Shown here: piece after piece, positions 1-6,909 of the stretch
Numbering within the stretch: the first letter of the stretch is position 1
Layout: every line of letters starts with the position of its first letter
The notes under the pieces: generated by a model
The model's database searches: none
Told to the model about the DNA's origin: nothing
Seen by the model: the letters and a program-made list of their open reading frames with translations, nothing else
Origin: an uncultured Spirochaetaceae bacterium
GTDB lineage: Bacteria > Spirochaetota > Spirochaetia > Sphaerochaetales > Sphaerochaetaceae
NCBI GenBank assembly: GCA_944392965.1
Contig: CALXYM010000019.1
Location: 1-38,488, forward strand
DNA length: 38,488 nt
Direction: 5' to 3'
Translations under genes and position numbers: made by a program

Positions 1-2
1 AT

Positions 3-695
3 ATTGGATTCTATGGGAATAGTAATATGCTATCCTCGGGGACAAATCTTCTTAACGTGGATGTTCGGGGGGATGTCGGATACGCATTCCATCTCTTCAG
101 TGATAGGTTCACCGTCGGTCTGAGTTTGGAGCTTGGGGCATTCATGCAGAACTCGATGGAGAATTACAATCTGCTTAATGCACGTTTTACAGGTAATCCT
201 GTTAATGCTTTCAGTAATCCATTCAAACTCGGATTAGGCTTTTCCACTAATTTTGGAGCCATGTACCGCCATAATGAGGAACTTGCATTTACCCTTGATG
301 CCGTGAATGTTGCATCATTCAGGAAATATACTGATATGGCATTAACGGATTTCGTAGATTTTGATGGATTTGACAAGGATTCAAATGTCTACTATCAACC
401 GATGGATCTGATTCTACGTGCTCTTTGGAATAGAGGGCCTTATCATGTCGTGGTGGAGATTGGAGATGTAATAAATCAGGTTATATGGATGAACAGTTAT
501 TCATCCTATGAATTTGATTTCTTCTCCATTCCAAAGGTTTATTTCACTTATGATTTTAATAGTGATCTAAGCCTATCTACGGGATTGGAATATTCAAAAC
601 TGCTACTGGGGGTTGAATATAAGGGATTCAATGCAGAGATATCTGCATCCCTTGATAAACTTGCATTCGGTATAACGGCAGGTTATGAATTTTAG
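3..695 (+). CDS. Outer-membrane beta-barrel protein, C-terminal part (5' end outside window)
   Basis: The reading frame is already open at the first bases of the window, so this is the 3' part of a longer gene; the first ATG at 27 is probably internal. The visible ~230 residues are rich in alternating aromatic/hydrophobic and polar residues (for example YHVVVEIGDV and VYFTYDF), as in membrane beta-strands. The chain ends GITAGYEF, with the terminal Phe typical of proteins inserted in the outer membrane by BamA. No cysteine or catalytic motif is visible. The family cannot be named from this fragment, so a role as an envelope or transport barrel is inferred from composition and the C-terminus only. 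A strong hairpin terminator follows the stop. Confidence 0.7.
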   Translation: MGFYGNSNMLSSGTNLLNVDVRGDVGYAFHLFSDRFTVGLSLELGAFMQNSMENYNLLNARFTGNPVNAFSNPFKLGLGFSTNFGAMYRHNEELAFTLDAVNVASFRKYTDMALTDFVDFDGFDKDSNVYYQPMDLILRALWNRGPYHVVVEIGDVINQVIWMNSYSSYEFDFFSIPKVYFTYDFNSDLSLSTGLEYSKLLLGVEYKGFNAEISASLDKLAFGITAGYEF

Positions 696-717
696 TTTTT
701 TGTAAACTGTAAAGTAT

Positions 718-745
718 GGCATAGGGAACGCATTTTCCCTATGCC
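718..745 (+). terminator. Intrinsic terminator after the beta-barrel gene
   Basis: An 11-bp perfect stem (GGCATAGGGAA / TTCCCTATGCC) with a short loop is followed on the + strand by TATTTTCTT. It lies between convergent genes (stops at 695 and 753) and could also end the minus-strand transcript, although the T-rich tail is better on the + strand. Confidence 0.85.
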
Positions 746-752
746 TATTTTC

Positions 753-1418
753 TTATTCATCCATCAGATTTATATGAGCACTCTGTCCGTCTATCCAGAG
801 AACAGCCTCCTCTGCTCTAAATCGCAGAAGGCAGTAATTGGGATTCTCTGGGGAGTTAAAATAATATGAGAACACGGGCATCCAGAAATCTTTTAGAGTA
901 TTCTCATCTCTTATTATCTCCACTCTTCCTGTAAGGGAGACGCTGTCTGCCTCATGGACGAAGGATATTCCAGCCTTCGGGTTCTCCCTGATATGCCTCA
1001 CCTTTTCAGATCCATAGTACGTGGTCATCCATAGCTCCCTTACCCCGTCGTGTTTTACCACATCCATCGCCACGCTCCTCGGGTAACCGGAAGAGCTGAC
1101 TGTTGAGAAGAAAACATATCCGACATGATCGAGAATCCATGAAGCCTTATCCTCCATTGACAGCCATCTTTTCAGATGAGAAAAGTAATCTTCCATCATA
1201 CGCTCCGCCTCGTCCTTTGAGAGTGCGGTGTCATGTTCCCTGTTCCATGCATCTAGATCATTCAGACAGAGTTCTATCTGTCCATTCATATCAAGATCAT
1301 GGGTGAAAAAACCATCCCTGTAGCAGTGTATGCAGTACTCTGTATTCTTTCTCCCATCTGGATATGTTCCCATGAGCCCATCATTCTTGATTTCCATTCC
1401 ACACGATTGGCAGATCAT
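753..1418 (-). CDS. Zinc-ribbon plus pyridoxamine 5'-phosphate oxidase-fold protein
   Basis: This 221-residue protein has two parts. Residues 1 to about 35 hold a putative zinc ribbon (CQSCGM near the start, then CIHC about 25 residues later), as in the Zn_ribbon_2 domain. The next segment to about residue 85 resembles a helical linker. The C-terminal ~130 residues (WILDHVGYVFFSTVSSSGYP, then MDVVKHDG, ELWMTTYYGSEK and PKAGISF) resemble the split-barrel, flavin-binding PPOX/general stress protein 26 family. Such proteins usually bind FMN or F420, but the substrate here is unknown. The start is supported by AAAAGGAG about 8 bases upstream. It is a single gene divergent from the ABC-F gene, and a TATAAT box lies at 1439-1444 on its strand. 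Confidence 0.82.
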   Translation of the reverse strand: MICQSCGMEIKNDGLMGTYPDGRKNTEYCIHCYRDGFFTHDLDMNGQIELCLNDLDAWNREHDTALSKDEAERMMEDYFSHLKRWLSMEDKASWILDHVGYVFFSTVSSSGYPRSVAMDVVKHDGVRELWMTTYYGSEKVRHIRENPKAGISFVHEADSVSLTGRVEIIRDENTLKDFWMPVFSYYFNSPENPNYCLLRFRAEEAVLWIDGQSAHINLMDE

Positions 1419-1438
1419 ATCTTTTCTCCTTTTCCCGT

Positions 1439-1444
1439 ATTATA
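1439..1444 (-). promoter_or_regulatory. -10 box for the zinc-ribbon/PPOX gene
   Basis: A perfect TATAAT on the minus strand lies 20 bases before the ATG. The hexamer 17 bases upstream (TCAACT) is a poor -35. The ABC-F promoter is in the same intergenic region, so the two transcripts diverge. Confidence 0.45.
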
Positions 1445-1463
1445 ACTTGAGAATATGGGAAAG

Positions 1464-1492
1464 TTGACTTAATTCTCACATTCGAGTACAAA
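1464..1492 (+). promoter_or_regulatory. Promoter of the ABC-F gene
   Basis: TTGACT (1464-1469), a 17-bp spacer and TACAAA (1487-1492). The predicted start of transcription, near 1499, gives a leader of about 65 bases that contains a short ORF with its own ribosome binding site. Confidence 0.55.
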
Positions 1493-1514
1493 GAGAGCAT
1501 AAGGAGATGAGCCG

Positions 1515-1532
1515 ATGAGAATGACATTCTAA
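1515..1532 (+). CDS. Possible five-residue leader peptide (MRMTF) upstream of the ABC-F gene
   Basis: AAGGAG (1501-1506) stands eight bases before ATG AGA ATG ACA TTC TAA, an ideal Shine-Dalgarno distance. The end of this ORF (TTCTAA) can pair with TTAGAA just before the ribosome binding site of the ABC-F gene, so translation of the leader could control access to that site. Leader peptides of this kind are known upstream of antibiotic-resistance ABC-F and erm genes. Here the role is inferred, and such a short ORF could be chance. Confidence 0.4.
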   Translation: MRMTF

Positions 1533-1563
1533 TTTCATAAGTCTTAATTTAGAAGGAGTTGGA

Positions 1564-3084
1564 ATGTCTGAATACATAATCATAGACGGCATATCTTATG
1601 CATGGCCGGGGTCATCTCTATCAATATTCGAGAACCTTTCACTTACATTCAACGAAGGCTGGAGTGTTTTTTCCGGAGCGAACGGAAGCGGAAAGACCAC
1701 GCTTGCCAGTTTAATAGCTTCAATTCTGATCCCTGATAAGGGAAGTATCAGAAGAAGCGGGAATGTTGTCATCTGTCCACAGGTATTCTCTGGCCTTGAG
1801 GATGATGATCCCCTATACATCTATGACGGGAGCAGGGAGAACGGGGAGTTAAAATCACGGCTTCACATCACGGATGAAATGGTGTTTAATCCAGAGAATC
1901 TCTCAGGTGGAGAGAAAAAGAGACTGCAGCTACTTGCAGCTCTTTCAAGAAAGCCATCGATACTGATCCTCGATGAACCCACGAATCACCTTGATAAGGA
2001 AAACAAGTATATAATACTCTCAACTCTCAAAGATTTCAGAGGTGTGGGGATCCTCATCACCCACGACAGGGATACTGCAGAGAAGCTGAGTGAAAGAACA
2101 CTCCTTTTTGAACGAGGAGAGAATAGTCCTGCAAGGATTCATGACATTCCCCTACCCCTGTCACTTGCTCTTGAAGAACTGGAGAAAAGAAAAAAGGATC
2201 TCAGAAACTCCTACGACAGCCTTACATCAGAGATAAACAAGGCCAGAGGACAGGCATCAAGGCTGGAGGAGAAATCAAAAGGAATGGAGAGAAAACTCTC
2301 AAAGGCTGGCATAGACAAAAAGGATCACAGTGCGAAAGCGAAGATCGACGGAGCAAGACTTACGGGAAAGGACAGATCCTTCTCAGATCAAATGAGAAGG
2401 ATAAACACGCAAAAGGAGCATAAAGAGGAGAGGCTGAGGGGTATGGAGAGGCCGAAGGAGCGAAAAGAGGGTCTGAGCTTAAGAGTGAAAGACAGTTATC
2501 TTCCCTCATTCACCATTCCATCTGCTGAGATCATCGCAGGAGACTATCACCTCCATGTTCCCAAGCTGACAATCCAGAGTGGAGACAGGATTGCAATAAC
2601 AGGAAACAACGGAACGGGAAAAACACTGCTGCTTAATGCGATAAAAGAAAACCTGATTGCTCAGGGAAAGGAAAAGCAGCTTCTTTTCATACCTCAGGAA
2701 TATACAACAGAGGATGAAGAAAGGATAAAAAGAGAACTTTGTACTTTTAACGATACGGAATACGGTGCAATTCTATCCGACATGTACAGGTTGGGAGCAA
2801 ATCCCTCTTTCCTCTTAGATGAGGAGATTGAACCAAGTCCCGGGGAGATGAAAAAACTGGATTTCGTTCTTTCAAGAAGAAGGGGTGGAAACATAATAAT
2901 GATGGACGAGATAACAAACCATCTGGATATCACCTCAATGAAGATACTGGAAGACATGCTTAAGGAGGATAAGAGTTTCACACTGATCCTCATAAGTCAT
3001 GATGAGGCTTTCATCAAGGCAGTATGCAAACGAAGAGTAAAGGTAAGTAGAACTGGTAATACGGGAGAGGTAAAGGAAGAATAG
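1564..3084 (+). CDS. ABC-F family ATPase (ribosome-associated, possible antibiotic-resistance type)
   Basis: This 506-residue soluble protein has two ABC domains and no membrane segments. Domain 1 has Walker A GANGSGKTT (near residue 40), signature LSGGEKKR (near 120) and Walker B ILILDEPTNHLD. Domain 2 has Walker A GNNGTGKT, an unusual signature region PSPGEMKKL and Walker B IIMMDEITNHLD. Between them (about residues 200-310) is a long, charged helical linker containing KDHSAKAKIDGARLTGKD, a motif I recognise from ABC-F linkers. ABC-F proteins bind the ribosomal E site; resistance-type members are about this length and displace antibiotics. Whether this one confers resistance is inferred. 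AGAAGGAG precedes the ATG. The domain 2 signature departs from the usual LSGGE, and the first domain appears compact. Confidence 0.85.
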   Translation: MSEYIIIDGISYAWPGSSLSIFENLSLTFNEGWSVFSGANGSGKTTLASLIASILIPDKGSIRRSGNVVICPQVFSGLEDDDPLYIYDGSRENGELKSRLHITDEMVFNPENLSGGEKKRLQLLAALSRKPSILILDEPTNHLDKENKYIILSTLKDFRGVGILITHDRDTAEKLSERTLLFERGENSPARIHDIPLPLSLALEELEKRKKDLRNSYDSLTSEINKARGQASRLEEKSKGMERKLSKAGIDKKDHSAKAKIDGARLTGKDRSFSDQMRRINTQKEHKEERLRGMERPKERKEGLSLRVKDSYLPSFTIPSAEIIAGDYHLHVPKLTIQSGDRIAITGNNGTGKTLLLNAIKENLIAQGKEKQLLFIPQEYTTEDEERIKRELCTFNDTEYGAILSDMYRLGANPSFLLDEEIEPSPGEMKKLDFVLSRRRGGNIIMMDEITNHLDITSMKILEDMLKEDKSFTLILISHDEAFIKAVCKRRVKVSRTGNTGEVKEE

Positions 3085-3093
3085 GCAGGATCT

Positions 3094-3873
3094 TCAAGCC
3101 TGCCAGTACTCCCTCGTATCCATATCGACAAGTGTGAGCTTACCATAATACGAGCCGGTATCTATGGCGGCAAGATGGTATTTCTCGGAAAAATATGGAA
3201 CACCTTCCCTTAAAGGTGTATGACCAATCCATATCGTCTTATCGGTGTGTACGGGTTTCATCCTCTTTTCTATATAGATGAAGGCCGTCTTAATCCCCTC
3301 CTCGTACATCGCGTTATAAAGGTAGTTCCTGTCCCAGAGGAAATCCTCAAGGTAGTCATAGTCCTCCTCTTCCTCATCAGAAAATTCTAAAAGATCATCA
3401 CAGCTGTAGCTTTTCACAAGAGGATGAGGCCTTCCTCTGTCTGCGATATTCATCAGCTCCTTCTCGTTGTACACACCAGGAATCCCTCCGTGTATGATAA
3501 TATCTTTCTCCTCCACACGGATGACAGGAAATCTTCTTAGCCATGTCCTGACCCTCTCCCTCCATTCCCGACTCTGTCTTCTTATAGCGATAACCGTTAC
3601 ATCTCCTCCGTTACGCATGATCCAGGAGGGATCGGGCTTGGAGGTATGAAGATAATTCTCAAGCCATCCATCATGGTTTCCCAGCACAGGATAGAAATGA
3701 GCAAGACCCATGAGGAAATCTATCGTTTCCACAGGCTTATCTCCCCTGTCCACGATATCCCCCACAGAATAGAGCATGTCGGAAGAAGGATTGAAAGCAG
3801 CCTTCTTTAGGACAGAGATAAGTTTATCATATGATGCGTGAATGTCCCCGATGATCAGTCTTCTTTTCACCAT
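3094..3873 (-). CDS. Metallophosphoesterase (PPP-like, calcineurin superfamily)
   Basis: The 259-residue protein carries the metal-binding motifs of the PPP/ApaH group in order: GDIHASYDKL (near residue 9), GDIVDRGDKP (near 38) and GNHDGW (near 66). Later histidines occur in IHGGIPG and WIGHTPL. These ligands bind two metal ions and hydrolyse phosphoesters. Relatives act on phosphoproteins or diadenosine tetraphosphate, and the substrate here cannot be told. There is no signal peptide, so it should be cytoplasmic. The ATG (3873) has no ribosome binding site, and an extended -10 box lies only 8 bases upstream, suggesting an almost leaderless mRNA. The gene is convergent with the ABC-F gene and divergent from the PAP2 gene. 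Confidence 0.87.
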   Translation of the reverse strand: MVKRRLIIGDIHASYDKLISVLKKAAFNPSSDMLYSVGDIVDRGDKPVETIDFLMGLAHFYPVLGNHDGWLENYLHTSKPDPSWIMRNGGDVTVIAIRRQSREWRERVRTWLRRFPVIRVEEKDIIIHGGIPGVYNEKELMNIADRGRPHPLVKSYSCDDLLEFSDEEEEDYDYLEDFLWDRNYLYNAMYEEGIKTAFIYIEKRMKPVHTDKTIWIGHTPLREGVPYFSEKYHLAAIDTGSYYGKLTLVDMDTREYWQA

Positions 3874-3881
3874 ATATAACT

Positions 3882-3890
3882 ATTATACCA
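3882..3890 (-). promoter_or_regulatory. Extended -10 promoter immediately before the phosphoesterase ATG
   Basis: On the minus strand TGGTATAAT (TGn plus TATAAT) ends 8 bases before the ATG. Transcription would begin about two bases before the start codon. No good -35 is seen at 17-18 bp, as is common for extended -10 promoters. Confidence 0.55.
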
Positions 3891-3915
3891 TCCTCCCGAT
3901 GCAAGGAGAAAGTAT

Positions 3916-3945
3916 TTCACAAAATTCCATCCGGCATGGTAAAAT
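3916..3945 (+). promoter_or_regulatory. Promoter immediately before the PAP2 gene
   Basis: TTCACA (3916-3921), an 18-bp spacer ending TGG, and TAAAAT (3940-3945). Only five bases separate the -10 box from the ATG at 3951, so the transcript would start at or next to the start codon. Confidence 0.5.
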
Positions 3946-3950
3946 AAGAT

Positions 3951-4883
3951 ATGCAGTTAGAGATCATGCTGTTCTTTCAGAGGATAGGAAACCCGGTTCT
4001 CTCATTCATCGCAAACCTCCTCTCCGCATTCGGAGAGGAGAACCTGATGATACTGATACTGATCACGATATACTGGTGTTTTGACAAGAAGAAGGGATTC
4101 TCGATATTCTCATCCCTGATGCTCTCGCTTGCATGCATGCAGACGCTGAAAGCCATAATAAAGGCCCCTCGCCCATTCCAGGTACATCCTGAGCTGATAA
4201 CAGCAGACAGGATCGAGACTGCGACAGGCTACTCCTTTCCATCTGGACACAGTACGGGAGCCGCGTCATTCTACTCATCAATCGCACTTTTATACAGGAA
4301 GAGATGGATAAAAGCTTTTGCCATACTCCTTGTCATCCTAGTTCCCTTATCAAGGCTTTATCTCGGCGTTCACTGGCCGCTGGATGTACTCTGCGGCACG
4401 ATAATAGGACTTGGGATCTCCCTGTTTCTGACAGCACCACTTCTTAATCTCTTCGATGACAAGAGGAAAATAAGGATGATATACCTTCCTCTTGGTGTTC
4501 TCATGCTGATTGCAGCCCTTCTCCTGGCAATCCTCTTACACCTTGAGATGATTGATGAGGTCGCATTCTCCGACCTCATGAAACTCCTTGCCGTATTCTC
4601 CACTGCTTCCATTGGAGCTGCAGTGGAACTGACGACAACAGATTTCGTACCAGCAAAAAAAGGAAAGGAAAAGATCCTCTGTTTCCTAATAGGAGCTGTC
4701 TTAATAGCACTAGTACAGGCATCAGGCGCACTCATTCCGGAAAACATCTATTACCTATGGGCTTTCATCCGCTATACATTCATAGGAGCACTCGCAACAC
4801 TTTTAGTTCCACGCCTTCTGTTGAAACTGAATCTTGTAAAAGAGAGAAGATATTACACTGACATGTTCCGGGATGTCATCTAA
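3951..4883 (+). CDS. PAP2-superfamily membrane phosphatase
   Basis: This 310-residue polytopic membrane protein has the three PAP2 motifs in order: KAIIKAPRPF (about residues 65-75), PSGHS (about 97-101) and SRLYLGVHWPLD (about 130-142), which supply the phosphate-binding Lys/Arg and catalytic His residues. Family members remove phosphate from lipid phosphates such as phosphatidate or undecaprenyl pyrophosphate. The C-terminal ~130 residues add further hydrophobic segments beyond the usual core. The start at 3951 has no ribosome binding site but fits a transcript starting at the -10 just upstream; ATG 3966 is the alternative. Its stop TAA overlaps the stop of the convergent exonuclease gene in a shared CTAA. 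Confidence 0.88.
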   Translation: MQLEIMLFFQRIGNPVLSFIANLLSAFGEENLMILILITIYWCFDKKKGFSIFSSLMLSLACMQTLKAIIKAPRPFQVHPELITADRIETATGYSFPSGHSTGAASFYSSIALLYRKRWIKAFAILLVILVPLSRLYLGVHWPLDVLCGTIIGLGISLFLTAPLLNLFDDKRKIRMIYLPLGVLMLIAALLLAILLHLEMIDEVAFSDLMKLLAVFSTASIGAAVELTTTDFVPAKKGKEKILCFLIGAVLIALVQASGALIPENIYYLWAFIRYTFIGALATLLVPRLLLKLNLVKERRYYTDMFRDVI

Positions 4884-5476
4884 AAAAGCAGACCGCTTTC
4901 TATCCTCACTCTCTTGGGATACCCGTTAGATCCTGGTTTGTACTTATCCTGAATGAATGCAGTAAAATCCTCTTTTGAGGAAAGAGAGGGACCACAGAGA
5001 GAGGAGAAGAGACGACCACAGACATACGCGTCATCCAAAGCCATATGGGCCCTGTATTTCCAGTCATAATGAAGGGCGATGTTCGAGAGTCTGTAACTGT
5101 CGAGCTTCAACATCTTCCTCGAAAGGGAAAGTGTGCAGTAATAATCATTATCTATACCACCGAGATTATATGACTCTGCACTTTCTTTCAGTACTTTTAT
5201 GTCAAAAGGTGCGTTGTGTGCGACAAGCGGACTATCCTTTATAAAGGAGAGAATGTCATCCCAGAGCCTATCAAGGGGCTCAGCGTTCGCTATGTCCAGT
5301 GGATCGATGTTATGTACAAGTGTACAACGGGGATCGAACAGAAGCTCCTTAGGCCGTATCAGGCTGTAGTATGAATCAAGTTCATTCCCCTCCCCGTCAA
5401 AACGGCATAATCCGATAGCACATGCGCTGTCACAAGAAGTGTTCGCTGTCTCAAAATCTATAGCAACATATTCCAT
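4880..5476 (-). CDS. DEDDh 3'-5' exonuclease (DnaQ-like)
   Basis: The first motif is YVAIDFETA, whose Asp and Glu are metal ligands. It is followed by AHNAPFD with the second Asp, then by HMALDDA with the catalytic His and last Asp: the complete DEDDh set of the epsilon/RNase T superfamily. At about 198 residues it is a stand-alone exonuclease domain. The open frame extends upstream to a TTG at 5524, inside the desulfidase gene, but ATG 5476 starts two residues before the first motif and is preferred; ATG 5494 is also possible. No clear ribosome binding site is seen at any of these, so the gene may be translated by coupling to the upstream gene, whose stop lies at 5499. Whether the substrate is DNA or RNA is unknown. 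Confidence 0.85.
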   Translation of the reverse strand: MEYVAIDFETANTSCDSACAIGLCRFDGEGNELDSYYSLIRPKELLFDPRCTLVHNIDPLDIANAEPLDRLWDDILSFIKDSPLVAHNAPFDIKVLKESAESYNLGGIDNDYYCTLSLSRKMLKLDSYRLSNIALHYDWKYRAHMALDDAYVCGRLFSSLCGPSLSSKEDFTAFIQDKYKPGSNGYPKRVRIESGLLF

Positions 5477-5498
5477 AGGAAAGGAATATAGCATAAAA

Positions 5499-6785
5499 TC
5501 AATTATTATTTGTGCTCTTTTCAATCATTATTTTCAAAATAGTCCTATCTGTCTCCTCCATTCCCTCATGACTGAGCTGGGAAAGGTTTTTAATCGATTC
5601 CAGACTATCAGAACCGACTATTCCAGACTCCCTTGAAGCGCTTTTTCCATCCATTGCAAGATGTACGGCAAGAGAGGCGGCTATGAGGGAGGAATAGATT
5701 TTGAGGGCACATGTCTTCTTCGCCCCATCACAGATTATCCCCGTGAGATTCGCTATCATGTTGTTTATCGCGGCATCCATCTCCTCTAGTCCTCCTCCAA
5801 GGAGGTAAACCCAACTTACAGCAGTGGCTATTGACGCTGTGAAAGCTCCGCATAATGCGGAAAGACGTGCCTTCTTGTTTGTAAGCATAAGACCTAAGAG
5901 CTCACTTATGGCAAGTGCAGAAAGTAGCTTCTCCCTGCCGCTTTTCAGATATTCCGCGACAAGGGCAACAGGAACGGTTACTGTTATTCCCTGGTTACCG
6001 CTACCGCTGTTTATCATGACAGGACGGCATGAGCCGGACATGCGGGCATCGCTTCCGGAGGCTGCGAGAGAGGCCGCCTTTCTCATGGCATCATCGACGC
6101 TCTCTATCCTCTTTACAAGGGGAAACATCGTCCGTCCTACTGCAATCCCCCATTCCTCTTCAAGTCCCGCGTAGCTTATCTCAAGATTCGTCTTATAAGC
6201 CCTTTCCAGAAGCTCCTTCACCTCAGGGCTCAGGGATTCTGCGTAGGATACGACATCACTTAAGGTAAGACTATCCAATAGATCGCTCTCAATGCTCTTA
6301 TCACATTCGGAGAAGAAGGAGGAGTTCGTCTCTATCCTCTTTCCATCCTTCATGATTCTTGAGAACCTGTCGTGTTCGTTCTCGATGGCAACAGATACTG
6401 AGTGCCCTCCTTCCTCCGCTTCAACCTCGATAAAAAGGGATGGTACCCCCTCCACGAGATTCAAATCTATCTCTATCTCAGAAGCTACCCTTCTCTTCTC
6501 ATCATCGAGGGCGGAGAGAACACTCAAGCCCCGACTACTCTCTCCCGTTGCAATCCCAAGGGCGACTGCTGCTGCGATTCCTGAGAGATTACTGTTCGGA
6601 ATTGAGACTCCCATCGCGTTCTTCATCATGTCCCTGGACACCCTCACCCTCGCCTTTTTCGGAAGAAGGCCAAGCTCATCTCGAAGCCGGGCCCCCGAGA
6701 GGGCTGCGCATGCAGGCTCCGTACAGCCGAGAGCCAAAGTGAGTTCTGAAAAAAGAATAGAATCGATTTCCCTGCTCTTATCCAT
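5499..6785 (-). CDS. L-cysteine desulfidase / UPF0597 family (serine dehydratase alpha-like)
   Basis: The 428-residue protein resembles the CdsB/YhaM (UPF0597) family. It has GCTEPACAA near the N terminus, a glycine-rich NSGSGNQGITVTVPV in the middle, and CGAF and CDGAKKTCALK in the C-terminal half. In the archaeal cysteine desulfidase the equivalent cysteines hold a [4Fe-4S] cluster, and the enzyme breaks L-cysteine into pyruvate, ammonia and sulfide. Activity on cysteine or on a related amino acid is inferred from the family. ATG 6785 is chosen because AAAGGAG lies just upstream (the open frame runs to 6809). The exonuclease follows on the same strand and probably shares the transcript. The gene is divergent from feoAB, a possible iron-sulfur link. 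Confidence 0.83.
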   Translation of the reverse strand: MDKSREIDSILFSELTLALGCTEPACAALSGARLRDELGLLPKKARVRVSRDMMKNAMGVSIPNSNLSGIAAAVALGIATGESSRGLSVLSALDDEKRRVASEIEIDLNLVEGVPSLFIEVEAEEGGHSVSVAIENEHDRFSRIMKDGKRIETNSSFFSECDKSIESDLLDSLTLSDVVSYAESLSPEVKELLERAYKTNLEISYAGLEEEWGIAVGRTMFPLVKRIESVDDAMRKAASLAASGSDARMSGSCRPVMINSGSGNQGITVTVPVALVAEYLKSGREKLLSALAISELLGLMLTNKKARLSALCGAFTASIATAVSWVYLLGGGLEEMDAAINNMIANLTGIICDGAKKTCALKIYSSLIAASLAVHLAMDGKSASRESGIVGSDSLESIKNLSQLSHEGMEETDRTILKIMIEKSTNNN

Positions 6786-6865
6786 ATTGCTCCTTTTAAT
6801 CCATCTCATTCAGTATATCAGAAAAAAACGCATTTAAGGATACTGATAATCTTCATTCCCAAGTG

Positions 6866-6894
6866 TTAACAATTTAGAGCAGTTGTTCTATATT
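6866..6894 (+). promoter_or_regulatory. Promoter of feoAB
   Basis: TTAACA (6866-6871), exactly 17 bp, TATATT (6889-6894). The ATG at 6910 is 15 bases beyond the -10 box, leaving a leader of about 9 bases with no room for a ribosome binding site. A TGATAAT half-site at 6844-6850 recalls a Fur box, but its partner half is poor. Confidence 0.55.
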
Positions 6895-6909
6895 ACCACA
6901 TGGATACAT

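Noticed and set aside
3084-3104. Hairpin GGCAGG/CCTGCC between the ABC-F and phosphoesterase genes as a terminator
   Set aside because: The stem is only six pairs with a nine-base loop, has no T run, and overlaps coding sequence.
6292-6837. 181-codon + strand ORF opposite the cysteine desulfidase gene
   Set aside because: It is a shadow of a well-supported gene; the serine/arginine-rich translation resembles no protein family.
6844-6858. Possible Fur box upstream of feoAB
   Set aside because: Only the left half (TGATAAT) fits; the right half matches about three of seven positions, so I do not call an iron operator.
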